Positions 1 through 6,376 of a stretch of DNA of 6,968 nucleotides are shown here, in pieces. A model generated the notes under the pieces. That model saw only the letters and a program-made list of their open reading frames with translations. It had not been told where the DNA came from and did no database searches. The DNA is taken from positions 1 to 6,968 of the forward strand of contig JAQXEB010000085.1 of the NCBI GenBank assembly GCA_029251065.1. The letters run 5' to 3'. Made by a program: the position numbers and the translations under genes. Every line of letters starts with the position of its first letter. The first letter of the stretch is position 1. Origin of the DNA: Luminiphilus sp. (GTDB taxonomy: Bacteria; Pseudomonadota; Gammaproteobacteria; Pseudomonadales; Halieaceae).

Positions 1-212
1 ATATCGCGACCCAAGTTGCTCGAGGTAATCAAGCCATCTTTGGTTTGATGATCGAGTCCAATATCGAAGCGGGTCGCCAAGATGTTGTGGACAAGGCGAC
101 CTTGAAATATGGCCAAAGCATTACCGATCCCTGCATTGCTTGGGAAGATACCGAGACGCTATTACAGGAACTCGCAAGTGCCGTGCGAACCCGCAGAGCG
201 CTCGCGGGATAA
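1..212 (+). CDS. aroG: Class I DAHP synthase (3-deoxy-7-phosphoheptulonate synthase), C-terminal part
   Basis: The gene enters from the left edge; its first full codon is at position 3 and it ends at TAA 210-212, leaving 69 readable residues. The enzyme condenses phosphoenolpyruvate and erythrose 4-phosphate, the first cytosolic step of the shikimate pathway. The fragment matches the end of the E. coli AroF/G/H family: a GLMIES strand, then YGQSITDPCIAWEDTE, then a short basic tail. Visible Glu18 (in MIES) and Asp42 (in ITDP) are 24 residues apart, the spacing of AroG metal ligands Glu302 and Asp326. The feedback-inhibition part lies outside the window, so the isoenzyme (Phe-, Tyr- or Trp-type) cannot be told and the symbol denotes the family only. 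It is convergent with the minus-strand cluster. I see no strong terminator after its stop. Confidence 0.95.
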   Translation, partial: IATQVARGNQAIFGLMIESNIEAGRQDVVDKATLKYGQSITDPCIAWEDTETLLQELASAVRTRRALAG

Positions 213-270
213 GGTGCTGAAAGGCAACTCTTTGCGTTAATCGTATTCCGTGGTGCCGTCGCGATCTAGG

Positions 271-626
271 TTACAGGGCGCTGCAGCCTTGCCCCCGAAC
301 GGCTCTCAGCAGGCGAAGGCAGAATCGGCCTTGTCGGTAAAAGTAAAACTGCCCGCTACCACCAAAAAAGAGTCCGGCGCCGATTGCAGAGGTCCCGCGA
401 CGCACTAGCATCCAGGTACACGTCTTGGTCAAGATCGAGCAAGATGCAGCCGGTCGACCGCATCGTCAGGCTTCTGTAAGGGATCCCCTGTAGACCAATT
501 GTATCCGACGATCGCAAATATCCCGAGAATACAGGCAGGAATGCGGCTCAAAAGGCCCGCTTGCAGAAAGAGAATCTGAAATTCTGTCCTGAGTGTAAGT
601 CGCCTGGGACCCGTCAAATCAATGAG
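271..626 (-). pseudogene. Decayed relic of a second MFS transporter gene (TM1 to about TM5)
   Basis: The minus strand here carries broken pieces colinear with the intact transporter at 4065-5273. Piece 1 (about 611-507) reads GP..LTL..EFQI.F.QAGLLS.I..CILGIFAIV, about 22 of 36 residues identical to intact residues 25-60. A TAG at 624-626 sits in its frame. Next, tagaccaatt (491-500) and tccgacgat (504-512) repeat 5064-5073 and 5076-5084, but with 3 bases between them instead of 2, which makes a frameshift; about 15 bases present in the intact gene are also missing. Piece 2 (411-271, another frame) reads LVRRGTSAIGAGLFF against intact LVGRIISAVGAGFFF at residues 98-112, and ends at TAA 271-273. 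Piece 1 to piece 2 spans 98 nt against 111 in the intact gene. Homology fades left of about 300. It starts right behind the kinase stop, and no N-terminus or C-terminal half remains. Boundaries are approximate. Confidence 0.82.
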
Positions 627-635
627 CTAGGCGGC

Positions 636-1670
636 TTAACGAAGCAGATCAAATGCCTTTAATTCATCCAGCGCACCCAAGGAGTTACCGAGTAACGTCC
701 TGCCTAAGGTCTGGCCACGCTCGTTCTGTAGATCCAGTTCACCCGCAATACTCACGGCAAAACACATCAGATACAGCGCGCAGACACGGTAGCGCGCCCG
801 ACAACGAGCCAAATCGTAATCGATGCCGCGTTTTGTTAGCTCGCAGTGGTAGTAGGCGACAAGATCCGTGTCGGCCCTAACGGCCGGCGGCACACTTTGC
901 GTAATGAAATAGGCAACGTCCTGTTCAGGCGCGGAGGTGGCGACCGACTGCAAATCCACGAACACACATTCACTGCCGTCGAAGAAGATATTGTCTAAGC
1001 GCATATCCCCATGTGAGATGCAGATCGGGTCCTGGCACATTTCATTGAGCAATTTCGCGACAAAGTGCGGCATCCGGTCACCGGCAATTTGAGCACTTTG
1101 GGGAATCAATTCAGGAAACATGGCGTTTACCTTTGGCCAACCGACCTGAAAACCGTTGATCATGCCCGCGCACTGAGCTGGGTTGTTGTGTGAAATCAGG
1201 TCTGGAAACTCGGTTGCTTGCCAACTGCTGGCATGTAGCGCTGCGGCGGCTGAAAGGACGGACTTTGCCTCGGCCAGCGTGCAGCCCGTCACCTGGTCGC
1301 CGACAGGTAAATGGCCTAGATCTTCCAGCAGCATGACAAAGTCATCGGTCGCCGGGTCTATTACGGTATAAAAGCATCGAGGCGATCGCATCGCTACCTT
1401 GTCTGCGATGCTCTGGTAGAACATGACCTCACGCGCATACATGCCGTACGTGCGCGTAATTTCGCGGTTCGTGGCGTTTGGCGAGGGAAACTTGGCAATC
1501 ACTGATTGGGGGTTCTCCGGCGCGGTCGTCAGCAGCAACCGAGTGACCATCGATAGGATTCCGATACCTTCAGCGAAATGGATGACCTCAAAGTTTTCAA
1601 CCGTAAAACCCAGCACGTCACTGAGCCAGCCAGCTGATACTGCGTTAGGTGTCGTGGGGAAGTCAGTCAT
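636..1670 (-). CDS. EcKL/APH-like small-molecule phosphotransferase (kinase fold)
   Basis: A 344-residue cytosolic kinase of the aminoglycoside-phosphotransferase/ecdysteroid-kinase-like superfamily (COG3173-type), expected to move the ATP gamma-phosphate to a hydroxyl of a small molecule. The N-lobe shows VIAK with Lys60 as likely ATP-binding lysine, Glu81 in YAREVMFY as its partner, and a hinge VMLLEDLG at 112-119. The C-lobe has the catalytic loop HGDMRLDN at 220-227 (Asp222 base, Asn227 metal) and VFVDLQ with metal-binding Asp239, the D-[FL]-Q form typical of EcKL-like rather than DFG kinases. The frame stays open upstream to 1856, but that stretch lies inside the P450 end; ATG 1670 is chosen because AAGGA lies a few bases before it and it starts 14 bp after the P450 stop. 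It is the last gene of the SDR-P450-kinase run. The substrate is unknown; antibiotic resistance is unlikely from this context. Confidence 0.93.
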   Translation of the reverse strand: MTDFPTTPNAVSAGWLSDVLGFTVENFEVIHFAEGIGILSMVTRLLLTTAPENPQSVIAKFPSPNATNREITRTYGMYAREVMFYQSIADKVAMRSPRCFYTVIDPATDDFVMLLEDLGHLPVGDQVTGCTLAEAKSVLSAAAALHASSWQATEFPDLISHNNPAQCAGMINGFQVGWPKVNAMFPELIPQSAQIAGDRMPHFVAKLLNEMCQDPICISHGDMRLDNIFFDGSECVFVDLQSVATSAPEQDVAYFITQSVPPAVRADTDLVAYYHCELTKRGIDYDLARCRARYRVCALYLMCFAVSIAGELDLQNERGQTLGRTLLGNSLGALDELKAFDLLR

Positions 1671-1675
1671 GGTTT

Positions 1676-1680
1676 TCCTT
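1676..1680 (-). promoter_or_regulatory. Ribosome binding site of the kinase gene
   Basis: Read on the minus strand this is AAGGA, followed by 5 bases and ATG 1670-1668. It decides the start between this ATG and longer in-frame extensions running back into the P450 coding sequence. It lies in the 14-bp gap after the P450 stop. Confidence 0.65.
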
Positions 1681-1684
1681 TTAA

Positions 1685-2971
1685 TTAGGGGATGGCATCG
1701 AAGGCCAGGGGTAAGGCCGTCAGGCCGTGTAACAGCGCGTTCGGAGCGAACTGCGGGTTCGCCGCGCCGGGCTGCAGGCGAAAATTTTCCAATCGCTGGA
1801 AGATCACCCGAAAACCAATGCTCAACTCCCGGCGCGACAGCGCAGCACCAAGGCAATGGTGAACACCTTTGCCAAAGGCTATGTGGTCGTTCAAGTTATC
1901 GCGCATGATGTCGAACTTCATCGCGTCCGGGAATTGGTCATCGTCCTGGTTGGCTGACGCAAAGCGCGCAAAGCAAATCGCGTTCTCGGGGATTACGACG
2001 CCATGCAGTACGAGCTCTTTTGTCACGCGTCGAAAACCATGTGCCGATGAGCTGGATACGCGCAGCAGTTCCTCCACAAAGCGACTGATCATCTCAGGAC
2101 TCGGGTTACGACGAATCAGCTCATATTGATCCGGATGATTGATCAGTTGCCACATGCCTTCGGTTAGCGTACTGGCGGTGGTTTCATTGCCGGCCACCAA
2201 TATTTGATTGAGCATCGACAGGCATTCAGCATTATTGAGTGGGAGCTCACCATCAAATCTGGCGTTGACGATTTTAGAGAGAATGTCATCCGTCTGATTG
2301 CACCGCCGCTCCTCCAGACGCTCTACGAAGTAGTGCTGGTATGCCACCACGCTGCGGGCCACCGCGCGTGCGCCTTCAAGGTTCAATTGCATGCTGAGGT
2401 TGGCGATGAAGGTATTGGTCCATTCAAAAAGCTTAGGGAGGTCTTCCTCAGGTGTGCCGATTTGTGACGCGATTACTCTAAGGGGTAAGCCTGCCGCAAA
2501 CGCCGAGCGAAATTCGCACTCGCCTCGGGCTATGAAGCCATCAATCAGTGCATGGCTCGTCTGCTCTATGAACGGCTCTAGAGATTTCAGACTGGCAGGT
2601 GAGAACGCGCCATCGACGAACTTGCGGTACCGTCGTTGCAAAGGCGGGTCCTGAGTGAGCATGGTGGGCACGTTGGGATAGCCGCCGGCCATGATTGCGC
2701 GCACCTCCGGGTCTTTTGAGTCGATCGCACGAGTGGATTTTCCGCCCATGACGCTGGAAAAGGTGACGTGGTCTTTGAGCATGGTAACGACATCGGCATA
2801 CCGAGAAATGAAATAAATCCCACTCTCAGGATCCTGAAAGACCGGCGCCTCGTCTCGCAAGCGCCGACTCAGCTGAGCAGGACGGGTCAGAAACTCAGGC
2901 TGCAATGGCCGGAGCGCGTGCAACGGACAGCGATCGACGTTCAGTTCAAGTGCGGACTCAGGAGGTTGCAT
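1685..2971 (-). CDS. Cytochrome P450 (soluble bacterial class I type)
   Basis: A 428-residue P450, the usual length for soluble bacterial enzymes, with no N-terminal membrane anchor. It would insert one oxygen atom from O2 into a small organic substrate using electrons from a separate ferredoxin system. Landmarks in order: C-helix DPPLQRRYRK at 108-117, I-helix AGNETTAS at 260-267 (acid/alcohol pair Glu263-Thr264), ExxR with Glu301 and Arg304, FRRVTKE at 313-319, and the heme loop FGKGVHHCLG at 366-375 with Cys373 as thiolate ligand. The C-helix has Gln where many bacterial P450s have His (DPPxH). ATG 2971 is preceded by AGGG at 5 bases and begins 10 bp after the SDR stop. No redox partner is encoded nearby. 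I cannot assign a CYP family; the SDR and kinase neighbours suggest hydroxylation of a terpenoid, steroid or similar hydrophobic molecule. Confidence 0.98.
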   Translation of the reverse strand: MQPPESALELNVDRCPLHALRPLQPEFLTRPAQLSRRLRDEAPVFQDPESGIYFISRYADVVTMLKDHVTFSSVMGGKSTRAIDSKDPEVRAIMAGGYPNVPTMLTQDPPLQRRYRKFVDGAFSPASLKSLEPFIEQTSHALIDGFIARGECEFRSAFAAGLPLRVIASQIGTPEEDLPKLFEWTNTFIANLSMQLNLEGARAVARSVVAYQHYFVERLEERRCNQTDDILSKIVNARFDGELPLNNAECLSMLNQILVAGNETTASTLTEGMWQLINHPDQYELIRRNPSPEMISRFVEELLRVSSSSAHGFRRVTKELVLHGVVIPENAICFARFASANQDDDQFPDAMKFDIMRDNLNDHIAFGKGVHHCLGAALSRRELSIGFRVIFQRLENFRLQPGAANPQFAPNALLHGLTALPLAFDAIP

Positions 2972-2981
2972 TGATGCCCTG

Positions 2982-3803
2982 CTAGTACTTGATATACTTG
3001 GTAAAGCCGCCGTCGATCACCACGTTCTCACCAGTAACCCACGATGATCGAGGGCTGGCCAAAAACGCGACAACGTCGGCCACCTCGCCGGCCCTGCCGA
3101 GCCTGCCCGACGGTTGCCGCGCGATATTCTCGTCGTAGTAGTCGGGTAAGGCGCGCTGAATTTTGTCCCAGGAACCACCTTCCACGAAAATCGGTCCTGG
3201 CGATACCGTATTCGCACGAATCCCTTCGCTCATGTATTCATAGGCAAGCTGGCACACATAGTTCACCAGCGCGCCCTTTAAAGCACCATAACTTTGGCTC
3301 CCTTTCCCATACGCGTGGTAGTCCAGGGCTGTAATGGTGGAAACCTGAATGAAAGCGCCGGCGCCTGATTGCTTTAAGAAGGGGTAGGCCGTATCCCATA
3401 GTGTCACGGCAGACATGATGTCTACATCAAACTGCCGTTGCCAGCCTTCAGGCGTGCGCGGCTGGCTACCCAAAGCGCTGGTGTTGGATACCACGACGTC
3501 GATCCCGCCCATAGTTTCCGCCGCGTGCGTCACCCAGGCAGCGAGCTGTTCCCGGTTTGCCGCATCGACCACTGAGCCATAGACCTCACCGAGGGCCCGC
3601 ATTTTTGCTTCTGCCTGCTCAACACCGTCTGTGCGGACGTCGCCACCCAAACGCGGGTCTTCATCTTCAGGCGCCATGTTGGCGGTTCGTGAACAAAATG
3701 ATACGACGGCGCCTTCGCGCAGAAAAACCTCGCCGATCGCTCGTCCCATTCCACGCGAACCACCGGTAATAATGACCCGCTTGCCTTTAAGTCCTAAATC
3801 CAT
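2982..3803 (-). CDS. SDR-family NAD(P)-dependent oxidoreductase
   Basis: A 273-residue classical short-chain dehydrogenase/reductase, cytosolic, interconverting an alcohol and a ketone. The N-terminal Rossmann motif is TGGSRGMG at 13-20. Arg17 inside it and Arg39 after strand 2 (SFCSRT) favour NADP(H). The NNAG position reads SNTS at 106-109. The catalytic set is Ser155, Tyr172 and Lys176 (SYGALK), followed by SPGPIF at 201-206. The usual active-site Asn appears to be Asp128 (FDVDIM), as in some dienoyl-CoA-reductase-like SDRs. Residues 41-62 form an acidic, proline/glycine-containing insert after strand 2 that most SDRs lack, and Ser to Tyr is 17 residues rather than the common 12-14. ATG 3803 has AAGGA at 6 bases. 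It is the first gene of the tight run with the P450 and kinase. FabG-like activity is possible in principle, but the context argues for a dedicated substrate. Confidence 0.96.
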   Translation of the reverse strand: MDLGLKGKRVIITGGSRGMGRAIGEVFLREGAVVSFCSRTANMAPEDEDPRLGGDVRTDGVEQAEAKMRALGEVYGSVVDAANREQLAAWVTHAAETMGGIDVVVSNTSALGSQPRTPEGWQRQFDVDIMSAVTLWDTAYPFLKQSGAGAFIQVSTITALDYHAYGKGSQSYGALKGALVNYVCQLAYEYMSEGIRANTVSPGPIFVEGGSWDKIQRALPDYYDENIARQPSGRLGRAGEVADVVAFLASPRSSWVTGENVVIDGGFTKYIKY

Positions 3804-4064
3804 GATTCATCCTTGATAACGAGTAAAAAAACGTTGCGTGAATGGTTGCAGTGCCTGATCACACGCTGTTCTGAAGACAAACCCCATCTCAACGTGCGGC
3901 ACTGACGATGTCTCTTGCGTGGCTAATGTGATCCCAATCAGCAGAAGCGCTTAGAGTTGCATCACGCGTCTGGTCGATTAACGCCAGAGATCAAAGCGGC
4001 TGAGATTTTCGACCGGTTTGTAGTCAATGGGCGCTGTCTGCGAAAATAGCAGATCCATTTGCTA
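3804..4064. other. Gap between MFS transporter and SDR operon
   Basis: No coding sequence is credible in these 261 bp. The length leaves room for a separate SDR promoter, but I find no convincing -35/-10 pair on the minus strand. Two small repeats are visible: ttgcgtg at 3834-3840 and 3915-3921, and gatcaca at 3857-3863 inverted as tgtgatc at 3927-3933. Their role is unknown. Whether the MFS gene is in the same transcript as the SDR is open. Confidence 0.4.
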
Positions 4065-4065
4065 T
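4042..4065 (-). terminator. Possible weak terminator after the MFS gene
   Basis: Read on the minus strand from the last base of the MFS stop codon, ATAGCA and TGCTAT form a 6-bp stem around an 8-base loop (AATGGATC), followed by TTTCG. The stem is AT-rich and the T run short, so full termination is doubtful; partial readthrough into the SDR operon is plausible. Confidence 0.25.
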
Positions 4066-5273
4066 CAGTCCACCATTGCCGGTTTTCTGGCGCTGGGCCC
4101 CGTTTCGTCCAAGAACTGCGGTAGGATCGCCATCAAGAATCCGAACACGCCGAAGAAGAGCAGACCTTCCTTCAAGGATCCCGTTTCACTTTCGATCCAG
4201 CCAACAACGAGTGGGGCGATAAAGCCGCACTGCATCCCAACGAAGGTGATGATCCCAATCATCAATCCGGCGGATTCAGGCGTCATGTCAGGAATTTCCA
4301 TTGGAATGGTAAACAGTATGCCGGTGTAAAAGAGCAGTCCGACGCCAATTAGAATTAAGCCGATGATGGCCGGGATGCCGGTCAGTAAGACCGCCGCAAA
4401 CACACCGAGGCCAAGCATTAGTCCGCTTGCGGTGAGGAAGGGTTTTCTAACCCCGGTTTTGGCGCCCAAGAGCCCGCCCACGATGGCAGCCGGAATCCCG
4501 ATCAAGAAAACGGTGCTAACCCAATTGCTCGCAACAGCCATGGTCATATTCTGAGCTTGCATAAAGTAGCTGGGTAAAAAGGTTGGGATGACAATTGATA
4601 GCGCAACGGGTGCGGCAAATGCGAAAGCCAGCAGCCAAGTCTCCTTGAGTCTGAAGATGCGCGCCATATTCAAGCCGCTCGCGGGCACCGGCTTTGGTCT
4701 TTCTGCGTCGACTGCGTCATTGGGCGCTTTTAGGAAAACCCAAGCCAGTAGGGCAATGAATCCGGATCCAAGGCCAAATCCAATCAGTGTATTGTTCCAT
4801 CCGAAAGTTGTGACGGCCGCCGGTGCGATAACCAGAACCAGCGCGCCACCAACGGCGGAACCAGAAAAGTTGATCGAGTTTACGACCACCAGTTCATCAT
4901 CTTTAAACCACTGCATGATGATCGCCCCCATCATTGGGAAAAAGAATCCAGCGCCAACCGCAGAAATAATGCGACCGACCAACAGCGCAGTGTAGGTGTC
5001 TGCCAGGCCCGATAGTAGGCAACCGATTGACATCACCGTTAACCCAAGGCAACTCGTCACCTTTAGACCAATTTTTCCGACGATGGTGCCAGAGACCAGA
5101 GCAAACACACCCAAAATACAGGGAACAATGCTGCTTAAAAGACCTGCTTGCGTGAAAGAAATCTGGAAATCCGCCATCAGGGTCGGCAGCATAGGCCCCA
5201 TCGCATTAAAAATAATGGCCATGGTCACAGCGCCTGCGTAGACAACAGATTCGATTAAGTACTTTTTTTTCAT
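4065..5273 (-). CDS. MFS transporter, 12-TM major facilitator
   Basis: A 402-residue inner-membrane permease of major facilitator length. Hydrophobic segments fall at about 10-32, 43-62, 74-92, 96-122, 132-153, 158-181, then after a polar central loop (182-211) at about 213-236, 250-272, 280-298, 300-324, 334-358 and 370-388. Loop 2-3 (GKIGLKVT, 66-73) is a degenerate motif A; loop 8-9 (GLLGAKTGVRK, 267-277) is the second-half copy. The N-terminus (NAMGPMLPTLMADFQIS) looks like organic-anion/cyanate-permease-type MFS proteins, but I cannot name the substrate. ATG 5273 is preceded by AAAGG at about 8 bases and no better start exists upstream. It heads the minus-strand block and probably imports or exports the compound handled by the SDR-P450-kinase enzymes. 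A broken paralogue lies at the other end of the block, at 271-626. Confidence 0.95.
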   Translation of the reverse strand: MKKKYLIESVVYAGAVTMAIIFNAMGPMLPTLMADFQISFTQAGLLSSIVPCILGVFALVSGTIVGKIGLKVTSCLGLTVMSIGCLLSGLADTYTALLVGRIISAVGAGFFFPMMGAIIMQWFKDDELVVVNSINFSGSAVGGALVLVIAPAAVTTFGWNNTLIGFGLGSGFIALLAWVFLKAPNDAVDAERPKPVPASGLNMARIFRLKETWLLAFAFAAPVALSIVIPTFLPSYFMQAQNMTMAVASNWVSTVFLIGIPAAIVGGLLGAKTGVRKPFLTASGLMLGLGVFAAVLLTGIPAIIGLILIGVGLLFYTGILFTIPMEIPDMTPESAGLMIGIITFVGMQCGFIAPLVVGWIESETGSLKEGLLFFGVFGFLMAILPQFLDETGPSARKPAMVD

Positions 5274-5852
5274 TTAGTTACCTTTTTAAGCGTGGTGTTT
5301 TGATTGCAGGGCGGATCCAGCGATCGATTTCCCCTTGGCTGAAAATGTTGGGGCGCAATGCCTTACCGCAAACCGTTGGCGCCCTCAGATCAACGGTTGC
5401 ACTGTTTAAATCGATAGGTGTGCAAGCGTCGTGCGCGTCGGTTGTGTTGTGTAGTGAGCGCTTGGTTAGAGCAGATTGGCCTGTTTGCACGTCGTTGCAT
5501 GCAACGGGTGCTGTGCTCAATCGGGCGTGAAGGCGCGGGCGGTAATCTGCTGATTTGAAGTCTGCGGCCGCGGGGTCAAGGCGGCAACGAAGCGGTGAGA
5601 CGGTAACTGCTAGAAACGTAAGGTTGCTGCGCGGCATATCAATCCAAAGGTTCGTCGACTGCATGCGTTAACGAAGATTAGATCGAATTAACCATGTTTC
5701 AGCAGACACTACCAGATGTTTTCCACGCTCGTGCGGTGCGGCGATCGAGGTTTGTTGGGTTACCGCGGCGTTGGTTCTAGTGGGAAGTGGTCGGTCCTCT
5801 TTGCGTCGATGATCGCTCGGATAGCGCTAAGGGCCCGGGAAAGGGTACTGGC

Positions 5853-5915
5853 ATGATAGACGCTGTCGGATTGTTAGAGAGATTAATAGGTAGTGAGTCG
5901 GTAGTGACCGATTGA
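5853..5915 (+). pseudogene. Possible truncated gene start (FAD-linked-oxidase-like N-terminus?)
   Basis: ATG 5853 is preceded by an AAGGG run at about 7 bases, a good ribosome binding site. It reads MIDAVGLLERLIGSESVVTD and then TGA 5913-5915, with two further in-frame TGA codons by 5930. The pattern LL..L.G...V.TD resembles the N-termini of FAD-binding type 2 oxidases (glycolate/D-lactate-dehydrogenase-like), and TGR follows in frame at 5940-5948, where those proteins often have DWTGR. This is a short, weak match. It could equally be a chance short open frame or a leader peptide. Confidence 0.25.
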
Positions 5916-6138
5916 TTATGATTCAAGTGAATAGGTCCGACGGGTCGTGCCGTTAGTTTTTGGATGGATCGCCGCCGCCATCTTGGACCGGCTTGCTAAC
6001 GGCTCATCCCTTGAGGATCAACCGGCGGTATTAAGAGCCTTGCGATGCGACCTAGCAGGGCGTTGTGGCATGAGAATGATGAAGCGGCCGCTGAAATCAA
6101 GGCCTACGGACTCTGTGTCCGTGAAGCGATATTCTTGG

Positions 6139-6151
6139 GCCCAGACTGGGC
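6139..6151. repeat. 13-bp perfect palindrome in the divergent region
   Basis: The sequence gcccag-a-ctgggc is a perfect inverted repeat around one central base. Read as RNA on the plus strand, GCCC and GGGC can pair around AGACT and are followed by TTT, so it could be a weak hairpin; as DNA it could be a dimeric-regulator half-site pair. Nothing in the window identifies a binding protein, and no regulator gene is present. Confidence 0.35.
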
Positions 6152-6196
6152 TTTAGGGTTCTCGTCCTGTATAGCTCGGTTGTAAAAAGTCTCCCC

Positions 6197-6226
6197 GATC
6201 CGAGGCGCCATCGACGGGCGCCGATC
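6197..6226. repeat. GC-rich hairpin upstream of the dehydrogenase gene
   Basis: Two copies of ggcgcc (6204-6209 and 6217-6222) pair around a 7-base loop; outer gatc arms (6197-6200 and 6223-6226) extend the stem past a 3-base bulge. No T run follows on the plus strand. On the minus strand a TTTTTA run lies about 15 bases beyond the stem, too far for a standard terminator. Function unknown. Confidence 0.35.
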
Positions 6227-6376
6227 TTGGCGGCGGTGGCCTAGTTGAATCAAATTTGTCTATCTATTAGTCTTCAGGCGGAGTCTTGCCACGCGATTGA
6301 AGGACTCAAACAATCCCGAAAAGTGTCAATTATTGAGCTGTTATAGCCGAGGTTTCTTCGGCCTGAAGGGAGAAAA

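Larger units (their letters stand above)
5274..6376. other. Long divergent intergenic region, no convincing intact gene
   Basis: These 1.1 kb separate the minus-strand MFS gene from the plus-strand dehydrogenase and should hold both promoters, though I find no clear -35/-10 pair. An open frame at 5278-5664 (-), 128 codons ending 4 bp before the MFS ATG, has no ribosome binding site, very few Glu and Gly codons, an excess of Thr, Asn and Cys, and no family I recognise; I treat it as chance or relic. On the plus strand, 5853-5912 looks like a gene start that stops after 20 codons (listed separately). In the same frame, 6015-6185 is open and holds EAAAEIKAYGLCVREAIF, unrecognised. Inverted repeats occur at 5898-5911 (tcggt/accga), 6139-6151, 6204-6222 and 6326-6336 (tcaat/attga). 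The mix suggests decayed genes plus regulatory sequence. Confidence 0.6.

Noticed and set aside
316..332. aaggc/gcctt stem in the region between the convergent DAHP synthase and kinase genes, considered as a terminator.
   Set aside because: The stem is only 5 bp and no T run follows on either strand. It lies within the MFS relic.
445..475. DDAVD in the MFS relic frame resembles KAPNDAVD at residues 182-189 of the intact transporter, suggesting an internal deletion joining TM2 to the central loop.
   Set aside because: TM4-like sequence lies further downstream at 411-350, so the DAVD match would be out of order. The colinear alignment through a frameshift explains this stretch better.
1671..1856. 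62-codon N-terminal extension of the kinase frame.
   Set aside because: It lies almost wholly within the P450 C-terminal coding region on the same strand and has non-protein-like composition. The ATG at 1670 has its own ribosome binding site.
4588..4995. 135-codon plus-strand open frame.
   Set aside because: It is antisense to the MFS gene; its Thr/Ala/Pro-rich sequence is the usual shadow of a hydrophobic membrane-protein gene.
5278..5664. 128-codon open frame on the minus strand ending 4 bp before the MFS start, which could be an upstream operon gene.
   Set aside because: No ribosome binding site before its ATG, odd amino-acid make-up (only about one Glu, few Gly), no recognisable domain, and an equally open overlapping frame on the other strand.
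5947..6156. 69-codon plus-strand open frame starting with GTG.
   Set aside because: No ribosome binding site, no recognisable motif, and a basic Arg/Met-rich tail typical of chance frames in GC-rich DNA.
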